64,000 nt of DNA from Streptosporangium subroseum (lineage in GTDB: Bacteria > Actinomycetota > Actinomycetes > Streptosporangiales > Streptosporangiaceae). A model generated the notes under the pieces. That model did no database searches and was not told where the DNA came from. It saw only the letters and a program-made list of their open reading frames with translations. The stretch's first letter is position 1. The number at the start of each line of letters is the position of its first letter. The translations under genes and the position numbers were made by a program. Where the stretch lies: the NCBI RefSeq assembly GCF_900188345.1, contig NZ_FZOD01000003.1, positions 286,044 through 350,043 of the forward strand, given 5' to 3'. Shown here piece after piece: positions 1 to 6,982 of this stretch.

Positions 1-368
1 CCGCGCAATGTCACCAGCCGTTGCCCATTCGCCCCAACGAGAAGAGCCAGAGCGGTGGGCAGCCCAGCGGCGACTGTGGCAATCGCCAGACCGATCCCGA
101 CCAGGCCAGGGTGCTTGTGCGGGTATTCGATCCGATGTAGCCCGGAAGCGGCAATGGCCTCGACTTCCCGTGGGCGTTGCATCTGCCGGGCGTCATTGGT
201 CAGGATGACGTGAAATCCCTCGGTCACCGCCCGGGGGTAGAGATTCTCGTCCCGGGTGCCGGACCAGCGGTCGAGATCGAGCAAGTGGACGATCTCGTGC
301 CCCAGAACGAAGGCGGCGATGGCCTGGTGGAGCGGCCTGGACACGTTCTCATCCAGCAGCAGCCTCAC
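1..368 (-). CDS. DUF5615 PIN-like toxin (3' end beyond window)
   Basis: Reading leftward from a GTG at 368, the protein opens with RLLLDENVSRPL, the hallmark N-terminus of DUF5615 PIN-like proteins (VapC-related ribonuclease fold). A typical central segment VTEGFHVILTNDARQM follows. About 122 codons are visible and the frame is still open at base 1, so the gene is cut by the window edge. It overlaps the end of the DUF433 gene by 20 bases, the usual antitoxin-toxin arrangement. The probable role is an RNA-cleaving toxin kept in check by its neighbour; this rests on family membership and not on any demonstrated activity. The GTG start is inferred from the overlap and from the position of the conserved N-terminus. 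Confidence 0.75.
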   Translation of the reverse strand, partial: MRLLLDENVSRPLHQAIAAFVLGHEIVHLLDLDRWSGTRDENLYPRAVTEGFHVILTNDARQMQRPREVEAIAASGLHRIEYPHKHPGLVGIGLAIATVAAGLPTALALLVGANGQRLVTLR

Positions 369-1002
369 GCGGCTCCTTGGGGGGATCGTAGCTGTCAACG
401 TAATCGGCAAAATCGGCGGCATCCAGAGCAGCCGTGGCGGTGACGTTCGGGTAGTAGTCGGAGATCCGCTCTGGGGAGACCTCGTCGCGGAGCAGCGCGG
501 CGACCTCGTCATAGGGAACGCGGGTGCCCTTGATCACGGGCACCCCGCCGCGGATCGCCGGATCCACCGTCACATGCGCGCGAGGCTGCAGCAACGACGG
601 GATGTGCCTGCCGTCGCGGTAGAACGGCTGTAGAACGTCGACCATCTCGTGGATGACCACGTTGGCCTTCTTCCGCACCAAGTCGACTGCCTGATCAGGC
701 TCGGCCAGATAGATGCTGCTGCCATCGGCGACCAGCGTGTACGACGAGAGGTGGTCACGTTCTTTCAGATCGCCTCGGAGTGTGTCGAGAGCCCGTCTGA
801 TCTTCTGCAACGAAGCATCATTACGCAGCTTGACGCAGGTCCTCAGCGCCACCACATCACGAAAGGAGTAAAGGACGGGCCGTGTGCTGGAGATCTCCGG
901 TATTAGCACCGCGCCACGACTCACGCCGACCTTACGCCAGTGTGCGAGCTGACGAAGTGTGGCACCTGACAGCGCCGCAGCCAGTTTCGGGTCGTAAGTC
1001 AT
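349..1002 (-). CDS. DUF433 antitoxin with N-terminal MerR-like HTH
   Basis: A protein of 217 residues. The N-terminus (LSGATLRQLAHWRKVG) looks like a MerR/AlpA-type winged helix. The C-terminal 70 residues carry the DUF433 signature: VDPAIRGGVPVIKGTRVPYDEVAALL followed by a YPNVT segment. DUF433 proteins are antitoxins commonly paired with DUF5615 toxins, and the downstream overlapping gene is exactly that. An upstream in-frame ATG at 1131 exists, but the start at 1002 is preferred because GGGGTGA lies a few bases before it and the HTH begins immediately after. It probably binds its own promoter and neutralises the toxin. Confidence 0.8.
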   Translation of the reverse strand: MTYDPKLAAALSGATLRQLAHWRKVGVSRGAVLIPEISSTRPVLYSFRDVVALRTCVKLRNDASLQKIRRALDTLRGDLKERDHLSSYTLVADGSSIYLAEPDQAVDLVRKKANVVIHEMVDVLQPFYRDGRHIPSLLQPRAHVTVDPAIRGGVPVIKGTRVPYDEVAALLRDEVSPERISDYYPNVTATAALDAADFADYVDSYDPPKEPREAAAG

Positions 1003-1422
1003 CACTTCACCCCTTCCGCACCTCGTGAACCGGTCCCTTGCCCTGTCATCATCGCAAATCTCTTCTGGCTGGTCAGCCGTTACACGATCTCCCCCTTCAA
1101 GCGCGGGGCAGGATGTGTACCCGGAAAGCACATCCCACCCCGCACTTGTCAGGTCATCAGCCGACGCTTCACCACGCGGGTCGGCGGGTAGACGCGCCGA
1201 CCAGAATCAGCGTGGTGTGTCTCCACCTCGCGCATCAGAGCCGTCAGATCTTCCAGCTTGGCCGCCTCAACAGCTTCTGCGTTGTCACCAGCCCAGCAGG
1301 GGAAGGCCCAGAATCGCCGTGCCCACATCCGCCACAGGATTACCCAATTCGGGTTGTCGTCCTGTAGGTGGGGAGCTTGACCCGTCTCGGGTGCTACGAC
1401 TCGTTGTGCCTCACCGGTGTGA
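1003..1422. other. Gene-poor stretch, no recognisable gene
   Basis: No open frame here has a recognisable protein family. The right end merges into the degraded 5' part of the DUF5753 remnant, and an in-frame TGA at 1420-1422 closes that frame. The stretch may include the promoter of the leftward toxin-antitoxin pair. Confidence 0.4.
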
Positions 1423-1722
1423 GCACGTGCGCGATATCAGCTCGACCAGCTCGCAGCCGCCGCAGGCCAGACGAGCACCGAGATCCGCGTGCTGCCGCTG
1501 ACCGTAGGCGCCCATGCCAGCCCCGACGGCTCCTTCCGAATCTTCGAACTGTCCGAGCCGTACCCTGCCGTCGCCTACGTACCGAGCCCTGCGGGCGCGA
1601 TATACGCAGAGGCCGAAGCAGCCGACAGGCTTAAGCTGAAGTTCGACCGCATTTGCCACGATTCGCTCACAGCCGAGAAGTCCATCGAGCTGATCACGGC
1701 AATCGCGGAGGACCTTCACTAG
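1423..1722 (+). pseudogene. C-terminal remnant of DUF5753 HTH regulator
   Basis: The frame reads QLDQLAAAAG, then IRVLPLTVGAHASPDGSF, FELSEPYPAVAYV and a closing IELITAIAEDL. These are the consecutive landmarks of the last 90-100 residues of the DUF5753 domain of actinobacterial XRE-type regulators (Scr1 family). The N-terminal HTH and most of the DUF5753 domain are missing, and an in-frame stop lies just upstream. A GTG at 1489 could start a 77-residue product, but it would lack the DNA-binding part. The adjacent DUF397 gene is the usual partner, so this is most likely a regulator pair whose regulator has decayed. Confidence 0.7.
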
Positions 1723-1748
1723 CACGCAGGAACGGAGCCGCACCCGTC

Positions 1749-1973
1749 ATGTCTGCCCCCGAGCACGCACCGATCGCCTGGCACATCAGCAGCTTCAGTG
1801 CCGATGGCGGTGGCAACTGCGTCGAAGCCGGCCTTGTGAACGACGGCACCGAACGCGTCGCCGTGCGACACAGCAAGGCCCCCGACGGCCCGACGATTCA
1901 CTACACCCGCGCTGAGTGGGAGGCCTTCCTCGCCGGCGCCCGCGCGGGCGAGTTCGACTTTCACCACGACTGA
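1749..1973 (+). CDS. DUF397 domain protein
   Basis: A 74-residue protein with the DUF397 pattern: W-x-x-SSFS near the N-terminus, GNCVEAG, VAVRHSKAPDGP, and a C-terminal W-x-x-FL-x-GAR-x-GEFD. DUF397 proteins are small actinobacterial partners of XRE/DUF5753 regulators and in several cases behave as toxin-like or developmental modulators. The regulator that should accompany it, immediately upstream, is only a remnant, so this copy may be an orphan. Confidence 0.85.
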   Translation: MSAPEHAPIAWHISSFSADGGGNCVEAGLVNDGTERVAVRHSKAPDGPTIHYTRAEWEAFLAGARAGEFDFHHD

Positions 1974-2302
1974 CGATCTGCCGGCCAAAATCCTTCAGCC
2001 CGGCGCAGTCCCCCACCGTGCCCGCGTGTGATCCCCGTGGGGCATGAGCCGTCGCGGACTGGAGCGGGATCAGTGGAACGCGCATTGAGTACTCAACCAC
2101 CCGGGCGGGCCGGCAGCGCCCGGCCCGGAACCTGACGCTTCGGCTCGGCGACCCCTGAATGCCGCCCGTCACACAGTGACCTGCTGAGATTGAATGCGCG
2201 ATGTCGGGTCGGTGCTGACTCCTTCTGGTGCTTGCGGTATCACGGACTTGCCGGTCGGACGTACAAGCGCCGGAACGCTGACCAGGAAAAAGAGGGGACA
2301 CG
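1974..2302. other. Intergenic stretch with nothing recognised
   Basis: No gene, hairpin or repeat was identified. AAGAGGGG at about 2290-2296 serves as the ribosome binding site of the small ORF that follows. Confidence 0.4.
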
Positions 2303-2443
2303 ATGATCAACCGCAGCCGATTTCAGGCGGTCATGGAACACGAGCAGGAGCAGTTCACGGCACGTAACCCGGCCTCGCGACCGGCATTCGGAGCCGCGGA
2401 GCTGAGTATCCGTGACGCGGTCAAGGAGCTGGTGGGCCGATGA
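2303..2443 (+). CDS. 46-residue leader ORF coupled to SDR gene
   Basis: This short frame has a good ribosome binding site (GAGGGG, 7 bases before the ATG), and its stop overlaps the start of the SDR gene as ATGA at 2440-2443, so the two are probably translationally coupled. The first 33 residues ([25 protein letters not shown]) weakly resemble the N-terminal arm of class III aminotransferases of the glutamate-1-semialdehyde aminomutase type. The match then stops, so this may be the stub of a deleted aminotransferase. Function unknown; the fragment reading is an inference. Confidence 0.5.
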   Translation: MINRSRFQAVMEHEQEQFTARNPASRPAFGAAELSIRDAVKELVGR

Positions 2444-3240
2444 ACGCCTTCACGGCACAGACCGGGCGGGTCGCCGTCGTCACCGGCGCGGGCAGCGCCG
2501 ACGGCATCGGCTTCGCCTGCGCGCGGCGGCTCGCCGCGGACGGGGTGCGCGTGGTGCTGACCTCCACCACGGAGCGCATTCAGGAACGCGTCGCCGAGCT
2601 GCGGGAGCAGGGCGCCGACGCGGTGGGCCTCGCCGCGGACCTCACCGACCCCCGCGCGGCCGGGGAGCTGGTCCGCCTCGCCGGCACGCGGTACGGCCGG
2701 CTGGACGTACTGGTCAACAACGCGGGCATGACCTCGGTGAGCGACCCCGACGTCTCGGCCGACATCGGTCAGCTCTCCGACGACCAGTGGAGAGGGTCAA
2801 TCGCCCGGAACCTGGACACCGCGTTCTTCATGACCCGGGCGGCTCTGGAGCCCATGCTCGCCGGCGGCTACGGCCGGATCGTCAATATGGCCTCGGTCTC
2901 CGGCCCGCTCCTCGCCTACCCCGGCGACAGCGCGTACCACGCGGCCAAGGCTGGAATGATCGGCCTCACCCGCGGCGTGGCGATCGAGGTGGCCGACCGG
3001 GGCGTGACCGTCAACGCGGTGGCCCCCGGGTGGATCGTGACAAGCTCCTCCCCCGAGCGAGAGCTGATGATGGGCGCGGCCACACCGGTGGGCCGGCCGG
3101 GCACCCCCGAGGAGGTAGCAGGCCTGGTGGCCTTTCTCTCGTCGCCGGAAGCGAGCTACATCACCGGCCAGGTCTTCGTGGTCGACGGCGGGAACTCGAT
3201 CCAGGAGGAGAAAGGCATCATCCCCTCCCAGCCAATCTGA
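2440..3240 (+). CDS. SDR family oxidoreductase (FabG-like)
   Basis: A 266-residue classical short-chain dehydrogenase. The Rossmann cofactor loop [10 protein letters not shown] sits near residue 16, the structural NNAG motif near 92, and the catalytic Ser-Tyr-Lys triad in ASVSG and YHAAK near 160-170. The C-terminus ([12 protein letters not shown]) is the conserved SDR end. It should reduce or oxidise a keto/hydroxy group with NAD(P)H; the substrate cannot be told from sequence. The overlap with the small upstream ORF implies a common message. The best-matching class is 3-oxoacyl-ACP-reductase-like, but nothing nearby points to fatty-acid synthesis. Confidence 0.9.
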   Translation: MNAFTAQTGRVAVVTGAGSADGIGFACARRLAADGVRVVLTSTTERIQERVAELREQGADAVGLAADLTDPRAAGELVRLAGTRYGRLDVLVNNAGMTSVSDPDVSADIGQLSDDQWRGSIARNLDTAFFMTRAALEPMLAGGYGRIVNMASVSGPLLAYPGDSAYHAAKAGMIGLTRGVAIEVADRGVTVNAVAPGWIVTSSSPERELMMGAATPVGRPGTPEEVAGLVAFLSSPEASYITGQVFVVDGGNSIQEEKGIIPSQPI

Positions 3241-3297
3241 GGTAGATGCGTCAAGTGTGCCTTCGGTGGAACGGATGGTCGGCTGGGCGCGTTCATC

Positions 3298-3440
3298 ATG
3301 AACACACCACCGGCCTACGCCCCCGACCTCAACCTCGCCGAGGACATCCGGTCGCCCACCCAGCGTCCTCCCCGGGTTCGCCGTGTCCCGACTCCGTCAA
3401 GCCGCCACCGACCTCCGCAACGGATGATCGCGACTGAACG
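3298..3440 (+). pseudogene. Decayed IS630-type transposase tail
   Basis: PPAYAPDLNLAED matches the LPxYAPxLNPxE block near the C-terminal catalytic Glu of IS630/Tc1-type transposases. The next bases continue only in another frame (RLRQAATDLRNG then stop), so there is at least one frameshift. The rest of the element and its inverted repeats are not recognisable. The 3241-3563 interval holds nothing else I can name. Confidence 0.5.
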
Positions 3441-3563
3441 CGCAGGCGGAGAGCCGCCGGCGTCCCGGCATCAGACGCCCTCCGCCAAATACCAATCGGT
3501 CAGGGTCCTCGCCGGAGCAACAAAGAAGCTCACCGACCTGCTCTTCGGCTGACCGCGGTCCTG

Positions 3564-4484
3564 TCACTCGACCACGATCACGATCTTGCCGCGGAGGTGG
3601 CCTTCCTCGCTGAGGCGGTAGGCGTCGGCGGCCCGCTCCAGCGGGAAGGTCCTTTCGATCGGCATGCGCAGCGCGCCCCACTCCATCAACGGGAAGACCT
3701 CGGCGAAGACCTCGGACAGGGGCGCCCTGTCAGCGCCGGTCGAGAAGCGCACCCCATACTCGGCGGCGCGCCCGTCGGCGATGGTGACGACCCTCTCCGC
3801 GTCGCCGGTCAGCTCGACGGACATGGCGAGCACGTCGCGGCCGGAGCCGTCGAGGACCGCGGCGACACCTTCGGGGGCGGCGTCGCGCACCCGCTCGGCC
3901 AGGCCGTCTCCATAGGTGACGGGCCGGACACCCAGCTCACGCAGGAAGGCGTGGTGAACCGGGCTCGCCGTACCGACCACTTCCGCTCCCCAGGCGCGGG
4001 CCAGCTGCGCGGCGACCAGCCCGACGCCCCCGGCGACCGCGTGAACCAGCAGGGTCTGGCCCTCTTTCACGTCAAGCTGCCGCAGGCAGCGATAGGCCGT
4101 CTCGGCGGCCACCGGCAGCGAGGCGGCCTGCTCGAAGGAGAGCCAGTCGGGTTTGGCCAGGAGACTCTCGGAGGCGGTCGTCACATGGGTGGCGGCGGCG
4201 CCGGAGGAGGCATGGCCGAAGACTGCCTGACCCACGCTCCAGTCCTGGACGTCGGCTCCGAGCGCATCGACGATCCCGGCGAACTCGACGCCGGTGCCGG
4301 CGGGGCCTCCCGCGAGTTGGCCCCGATCGAGGAATCCACGGCGGAGTTTCCAGTCGATGCCGTTGACCCCGGCGGCACGCACCGCGACCCGCACCTCCCC
4401 CGGCCCGGGCTCGGGGATGGGGATCTCGTCAAGAGTGAGCACGTCGGGATCGCCGTAGCGGGCATAGCGAAGGGCCAGGGACAT
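3564..4484 (-). CDS. Zinc-type NAD(P)-dependent oxidoreductase (quinone reductase-like)
   Basis: A 306-residue medium-chain dehydrogenase/reductase. The N-terminal GroES-like half carries IPIPEPGPGEVRV and AAGVNGIDWKLRRG. The Rossmann half carries LLVHAVAGGVGLVAAQLARAWG, the nucleotide-binding AxxGGVG loop. The zinc-ligand cysteines of alcohol dehydrogenases are absent, as in the quinone oxidoreductase subgroup, and the C-terminus ends in GKIVIVV. Its start is preceded by GGAAGGA and, further upstream, by five 18-bp repeats. A related oxidoreductase lies 107 bases upstream on the same strand, so the two may share a transcript and a redox or electrophile response. Confidence 0.88.
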   Translation of the reverse strand: MSLALRYARYGDPDVLTLDEIPIPEPGPGEVRVAVRAAGVNGIDWKLRRGFLDRGQLAGGPAGTGVEFAGIVDALGADVQDWSVGQAVFGHASSGAAATHVTTASESLLAKPDWLSFEQAASLPVAAETAYRCLRQLDVKEGQTLLVHAVAGGVGLVAAQLARAWGAEVVGTASPVHHAFLRELGVRPVTYGDGLAERVRDAAPEGVAAVLDGSGRDVLAMSVELTGDAERVVTIADGRAAEYGVRFSTGADRAPLSEVFAEVFPLMEWGALRMPIERTFPLERAADAYRLSEEGHLRGKIVIVVE

Positions 4485-4492
4485 GATTTTTC

Positions 4493-4582
4493 CTTCCGAA
4501 CACGTATGAACTTCCGGACGCGCATGAGCTTCCGGAAGCGCATGAGCTTCCGAACATGTATGAGCTTCCGGACGCGCATGAA
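4493..4582. repeat. 18-bp tandem repeat, five copies
   Basis: Five direct copies of a unit like CTTCCGGACGCGCATGAG lie between the two oxidoreductase genes. Read on the minus strand, each unit carries a GGAAG-like ribosome-binding element and usually an ATG, so the array multiplies a start-region sequence in front of the 4484 start. Copies differ by one to four bases. Confidence 0.85.
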
Positions 4583-4590
4583 GAGGTGTC

Positions 4591-5559
4591 TCAGATCAGC
4601 AGCAGGGTCTTTCCGACGGCGTCGCGGATCTCGATCGCGGTGTGCGCGTCGGCGGCCCGCTCCAACGGGAAGGTCTGCCCGATGACCGGCCTGATCCGGC
4701 CCGCGGCCGCCTCCGACAGCGCCCGCTCGGCCAGTCGCCTGGCATCGCCGGGCGCGAACTGCACCTGCTCGATCCCGCGCACGCTCACCCCCCGCCGCTC
4801 CGCCTCTCCGGGGTCGACCTGGGCGAAGCCGCCACCGAGCACGCCGTACGCGAAGAACCGGCCGCCCCGTGCCGTGACCTCGAACGCGGACCGGCCCAGC
4901 TGCCCGCCGGCGCCGTCGAAGACCACGTCCGCTCCCTCGCCGCCGGTCGCCTCACGCACCCGCTCGGGCCAGTCCGTCTGTGAGTAGTCGACCGCGGTAT
5001 CGGCGCCCAGCTCCCGGGTCAGGTCCAGCTTGCGCCTGCCACGAGCGGCCGCGATGACGTGGGCGCCGGCCGCGTGGGCGAGCTGCACCAGCAGGCTGCC
5101 GAGACCACCGGCCGCCGCGGTGACCAGCACCCGCTCCCCCGGCTTGATCCCGGCCGCCTCGACCAGGCTCAGCGCGGCGGGGCCGATCTGGAGGAGTGCC
5201 GTCGCCTCGCGCACGGCCAGTCCGTCCGGCACCGGGATCAGCTCCTCCGCCGGAGCCACGGCCCGCTCGGCGTAACCACCGCCGTCGGTCCCGGTGACGA
5301 CACGCCGGCCGATCCAGGCGGGATCCACACCCTCCCCGACGGAGATCACCTCTCCGCCCACCCCGCTCCCCGGCACGTACGGCGGGCTCAGGTTGAAGTA
5401 CTCGGCGCCCCAGCCACTGCGGAGCTGCACTTCGATGGAGAGGATGTCCGCGACGGACACCCCGACCACGACCTGCCCGGATCCGGCGACCGGATCCGTC
5501 GCCTGGCCCGCCACCAGCACCTCGGGTCCCCCGAACTCGGTCACCTGGACGATTCGCAT
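4591..5559 (-). CDS. Zinc-binding dehydrogenase / quinone oxidoreductase
   Basis: A 322-residue medium-chain oxidoreductase of the NADPH:quinone reductase type. It has an N-terminal TEFGGPEVLV, a GroES-like fold with PPYVPGSGVGGEV, and a cofactor loop VLVTAAAGGLGSLLVQLA near residue 145. The downstream helix ends in GRRKLDLTRELGAD. The ATG at 5559 is chosen over a GTG at 5568 because AGGAGA ends directly at the GTG but is well placed for the ATG. The promoter carries a MerR/SoxR-type operator inside a 19-base spacer, which fits induction by redox-cycling compounds. Substrate unknown. Confidence 0.88.
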   Translation of the reverse strand: MRIVQVTEFGGPEVLVAGQATDPVAGSGQVVVGVSVADILSIEVQLRSGWGAEYFNLSPPYVPGSGVGGEVISVGEGVDPAWIGRRVVTGTDGGGYAERAVAPAEELIPVPDGLAVREATALLQIGPAALSLVEAAGIKPGERVLVTAAAGGLGSLLVQLAHAAGAHVIAAARGRRKLDLTRELGADTAVDYSQTDWPERVREATGGEGADVVFDGAGGQLGRSAFEVTARGGRFFAYGVLGGGFAQVDPGEAERRGVSVRGIEQVQFAPGDARRLAERALSEAAAGRIRPVIGQTFPLERAADAHTAIEIRDAVGKTLLLI

Positions 5560-5591
5560 ACCGATCACTCTCCTTTGATGTCGCTGCGGAC

Positions 5592-5622
5592 ATCTTCAAA
5601 CCTCAAGCTTTGTTGAGGTCAA
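5592..5622 (-). promoter_or_regulatory. SoxR/MerR-type promoter with operator
   Basis: On the minus strand there is TTGACC (5622-5617), a 19-base spacer, then GAAGAT (5597-5592). The spacer contains the near-palindrome CCTCAAGCTTTGTTGAGG (5601-5618), very close to the SoxR box CCTCAAGTTAACTTGAGG. An overlong 19-base spacer with the dyad between -35 and -10 is the defining layout of MerR-family activated promoters. It points at the quinone oxidoreductase starting at 5559. No SoxR gene is in the window. Confidence 0.7.
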
Positions 5623-5952
5623 GGTGATGTGACCGGCATCACTCAACCATGATCATCGCGGCCACGTTCCCCGCTCCCCGGTGACGGTCGAACTCCTGGG
5701 TGGCGCATCGGCAGAGGCGGGATCTCGGGGGAAACGAGCAGCCCGGCAGAACTCCTGCGGCACGGACGCCGCCGCGAGCGCGAGAAGCAGGCCGTATATA
5801 TGGGCCGGATAGATCGTCGTGCCGATTTTGGATGATTTTTATGCAGTCAATCCTGACCCTTAACCCCAGCGGGAGACTTTCGGAGAGATCCAACAGACAG
5901 CGCGCGGTTCCGGTCAAGGCCTTGCCCGCCGGGGTCGCAAGAGAGGATCTAT
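5623..5952. other. Leader region upstream of the M23 peptidase
   Basis: About 330 bases without a gene. The part from about 5810 is less GC-rich and probably holds the promoter and a long 5' leader of the secreted peptidase. A c-di-AMP (ydaO) riboswitch was looked for, because such elements often precede cell-wall hydrolases, but its conserved blocks were not found. Confidence 0.35.
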
Positions 5953-6909
5953 ATGAGACTCAAAGGGGTAGTCACGGCAGGTTTCGCCCTGTTACTCAGC
6001 CTCGCGGGCGGCGCCGTCATGGCGCCGAACGCCGGTGCGGCGGCTCTGGCGGAGCCGGTGCCGGTCGGCACCGCGGCGGACTCCGTACCGAGTGACGGCG
6101 CGACCATCCTGGCGACCAACTTCCAGCTGCCCTTCCCCTGCGGGCAGGCCTGGACGGGCAACTCCGGCGCGAGCAGCGCGCACCAGTCGTGGGAGATCGA
6201 CTTCAACCGGGGCAGCACCGCGAACGCAGACCTGGGAGACACCGTGGTCGCCGCGGCGGCGGGCACGGTGGAGATCTCGGCCCATCAGGGATCGGTCAAC
6301 AGGTACGGCAACCTGGTCAAGATCGACCATGGCGGCGGCTGGTCCACCTACTACGCGCACCTGAACACCCGCTCGGTGAGCGCGGGCGCCACGGTCTCCC
6401 AGGGCCAGCAGATCGGCACGGTCGGCAATACCAGCAGTCCGGGCAACGCCATCTCACCCCACCTGCACTACGAGGTGCGCCTGGGAACCAGCTACCCGTC
6501 CAACATCCAGAAGGCCGTCTTCAACGGGTCCACGTTCGGCTACCCCGGCGCGACGGTGACCTCGGCCAACTGCGGCGGCTCCAGCAACCCGTACACCCCG
6601 CAGGAGGTCTGCGGCGGCGGCTACGACGTGATCGACAGTGCGGCCCTGGGCTCGGCGGGCACCGTCTACCTGCTCTACAACACCGCCAACGGCAGCAACT
6701 GCGTGGCCACCATCAAGCGCACCTCCCTCGGCGCGGCCACCGCCACCGCCGCCTACCTCGAAGTACAGGGACAGAGCCGGATCACCGACTCCGGCAACTT
6801 CGCCTACTACGCGGGCCCCGTACGCGCCACCGCACCCGGCAAATGCGTGAAGTGGGGCGGAAAGGCCGGCGCCTCCGTCTACAACAGCCCCTTCGAACAC
6901 TGCGGCTGA
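5953..6909 (+). CDS. Secreted M23 peptidase with SapA-like C-terminal domain
   Basis: A 318-residue exported protein. The signal peptide has a hydrophobic core FALLLSLAGGAVM and an AGA-AA cleavage region near residue 30. The LytM/M23 zinc endopeptidase domain follows, with a metal-binding HQSWEIDF and the diagnostic HLHYEVRLG near residue 170; it should cut peptide crosslinks in peptidoglycan. The last 105 residues, from NPYTPQEVCG to YNSPFEHCG, contain four cysteines and match the spore-associated protein A (SapA) family of streptomycetes. That domain is almost identical to the end of the next gene. A strong hairpin terminator follows at once. Confidence 0.9.
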   Translation: MRLKGVVTAGFALLLSLAGGAVMAPNAGAAALAEPVPVGTAADSVPSDGATILATNFQLPFPCGQAWTGNSGASSAHQSWEIDFNRGSTANADLGDTVVAAAAGTVEISAHQGSVNRYGNLVKIDHGGGWSTYYAHLNTRSVSAGATVSQGQQIGTVGNTSSPGNAISPHLHYEVRLGTSYPSNIQKAVFNGSTFGYPGATVTSANCGGSSNPYTPQEVCGGGYDVIDSAALGSAGTVYLLYNTANGSNCVATIKRTSLGAATATAAYLEVQGQSRITDSGNFAYYAGPVRATAPGKCVKWGGKAGASVYNSPFEHCG

Positions 6910-6917
6910 CGTCAGGC

Positions 6918-6951
6918 AAGGGGCCGCCCCGGGAAGCGGGGGCGGCCCCTT
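6918..6951 (+). terminator. Rho-independent-type hairpin
   Basis: Perfect 13-bp inverted repeat (6918-6930 with 6939-6951) around an 8-base loop, nine bases after the M23 peptidase stop. There is no long T-run, as is common in actinomycetes. Confidence 0.75.
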
Positions 6952-6982
6952 CGACACCCCCCACCTGCTAGAAGGAGCACCC

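Noticed and set aside
3246..3552. Intact small genes after the SDR
   Set aside because: Frames are short and overlapping, and the only recognisable text is a frame-shifted transposase tail.
5810..5952. Possible c-di-AMP (ydaO) riboswitch before the M23 peptidase
   Set aside because: The position is typical, but the conserved GGGGAA and CGACAGCTAACC-like blocks are not present; only a loose CAGCGGGAGAC string is seen.
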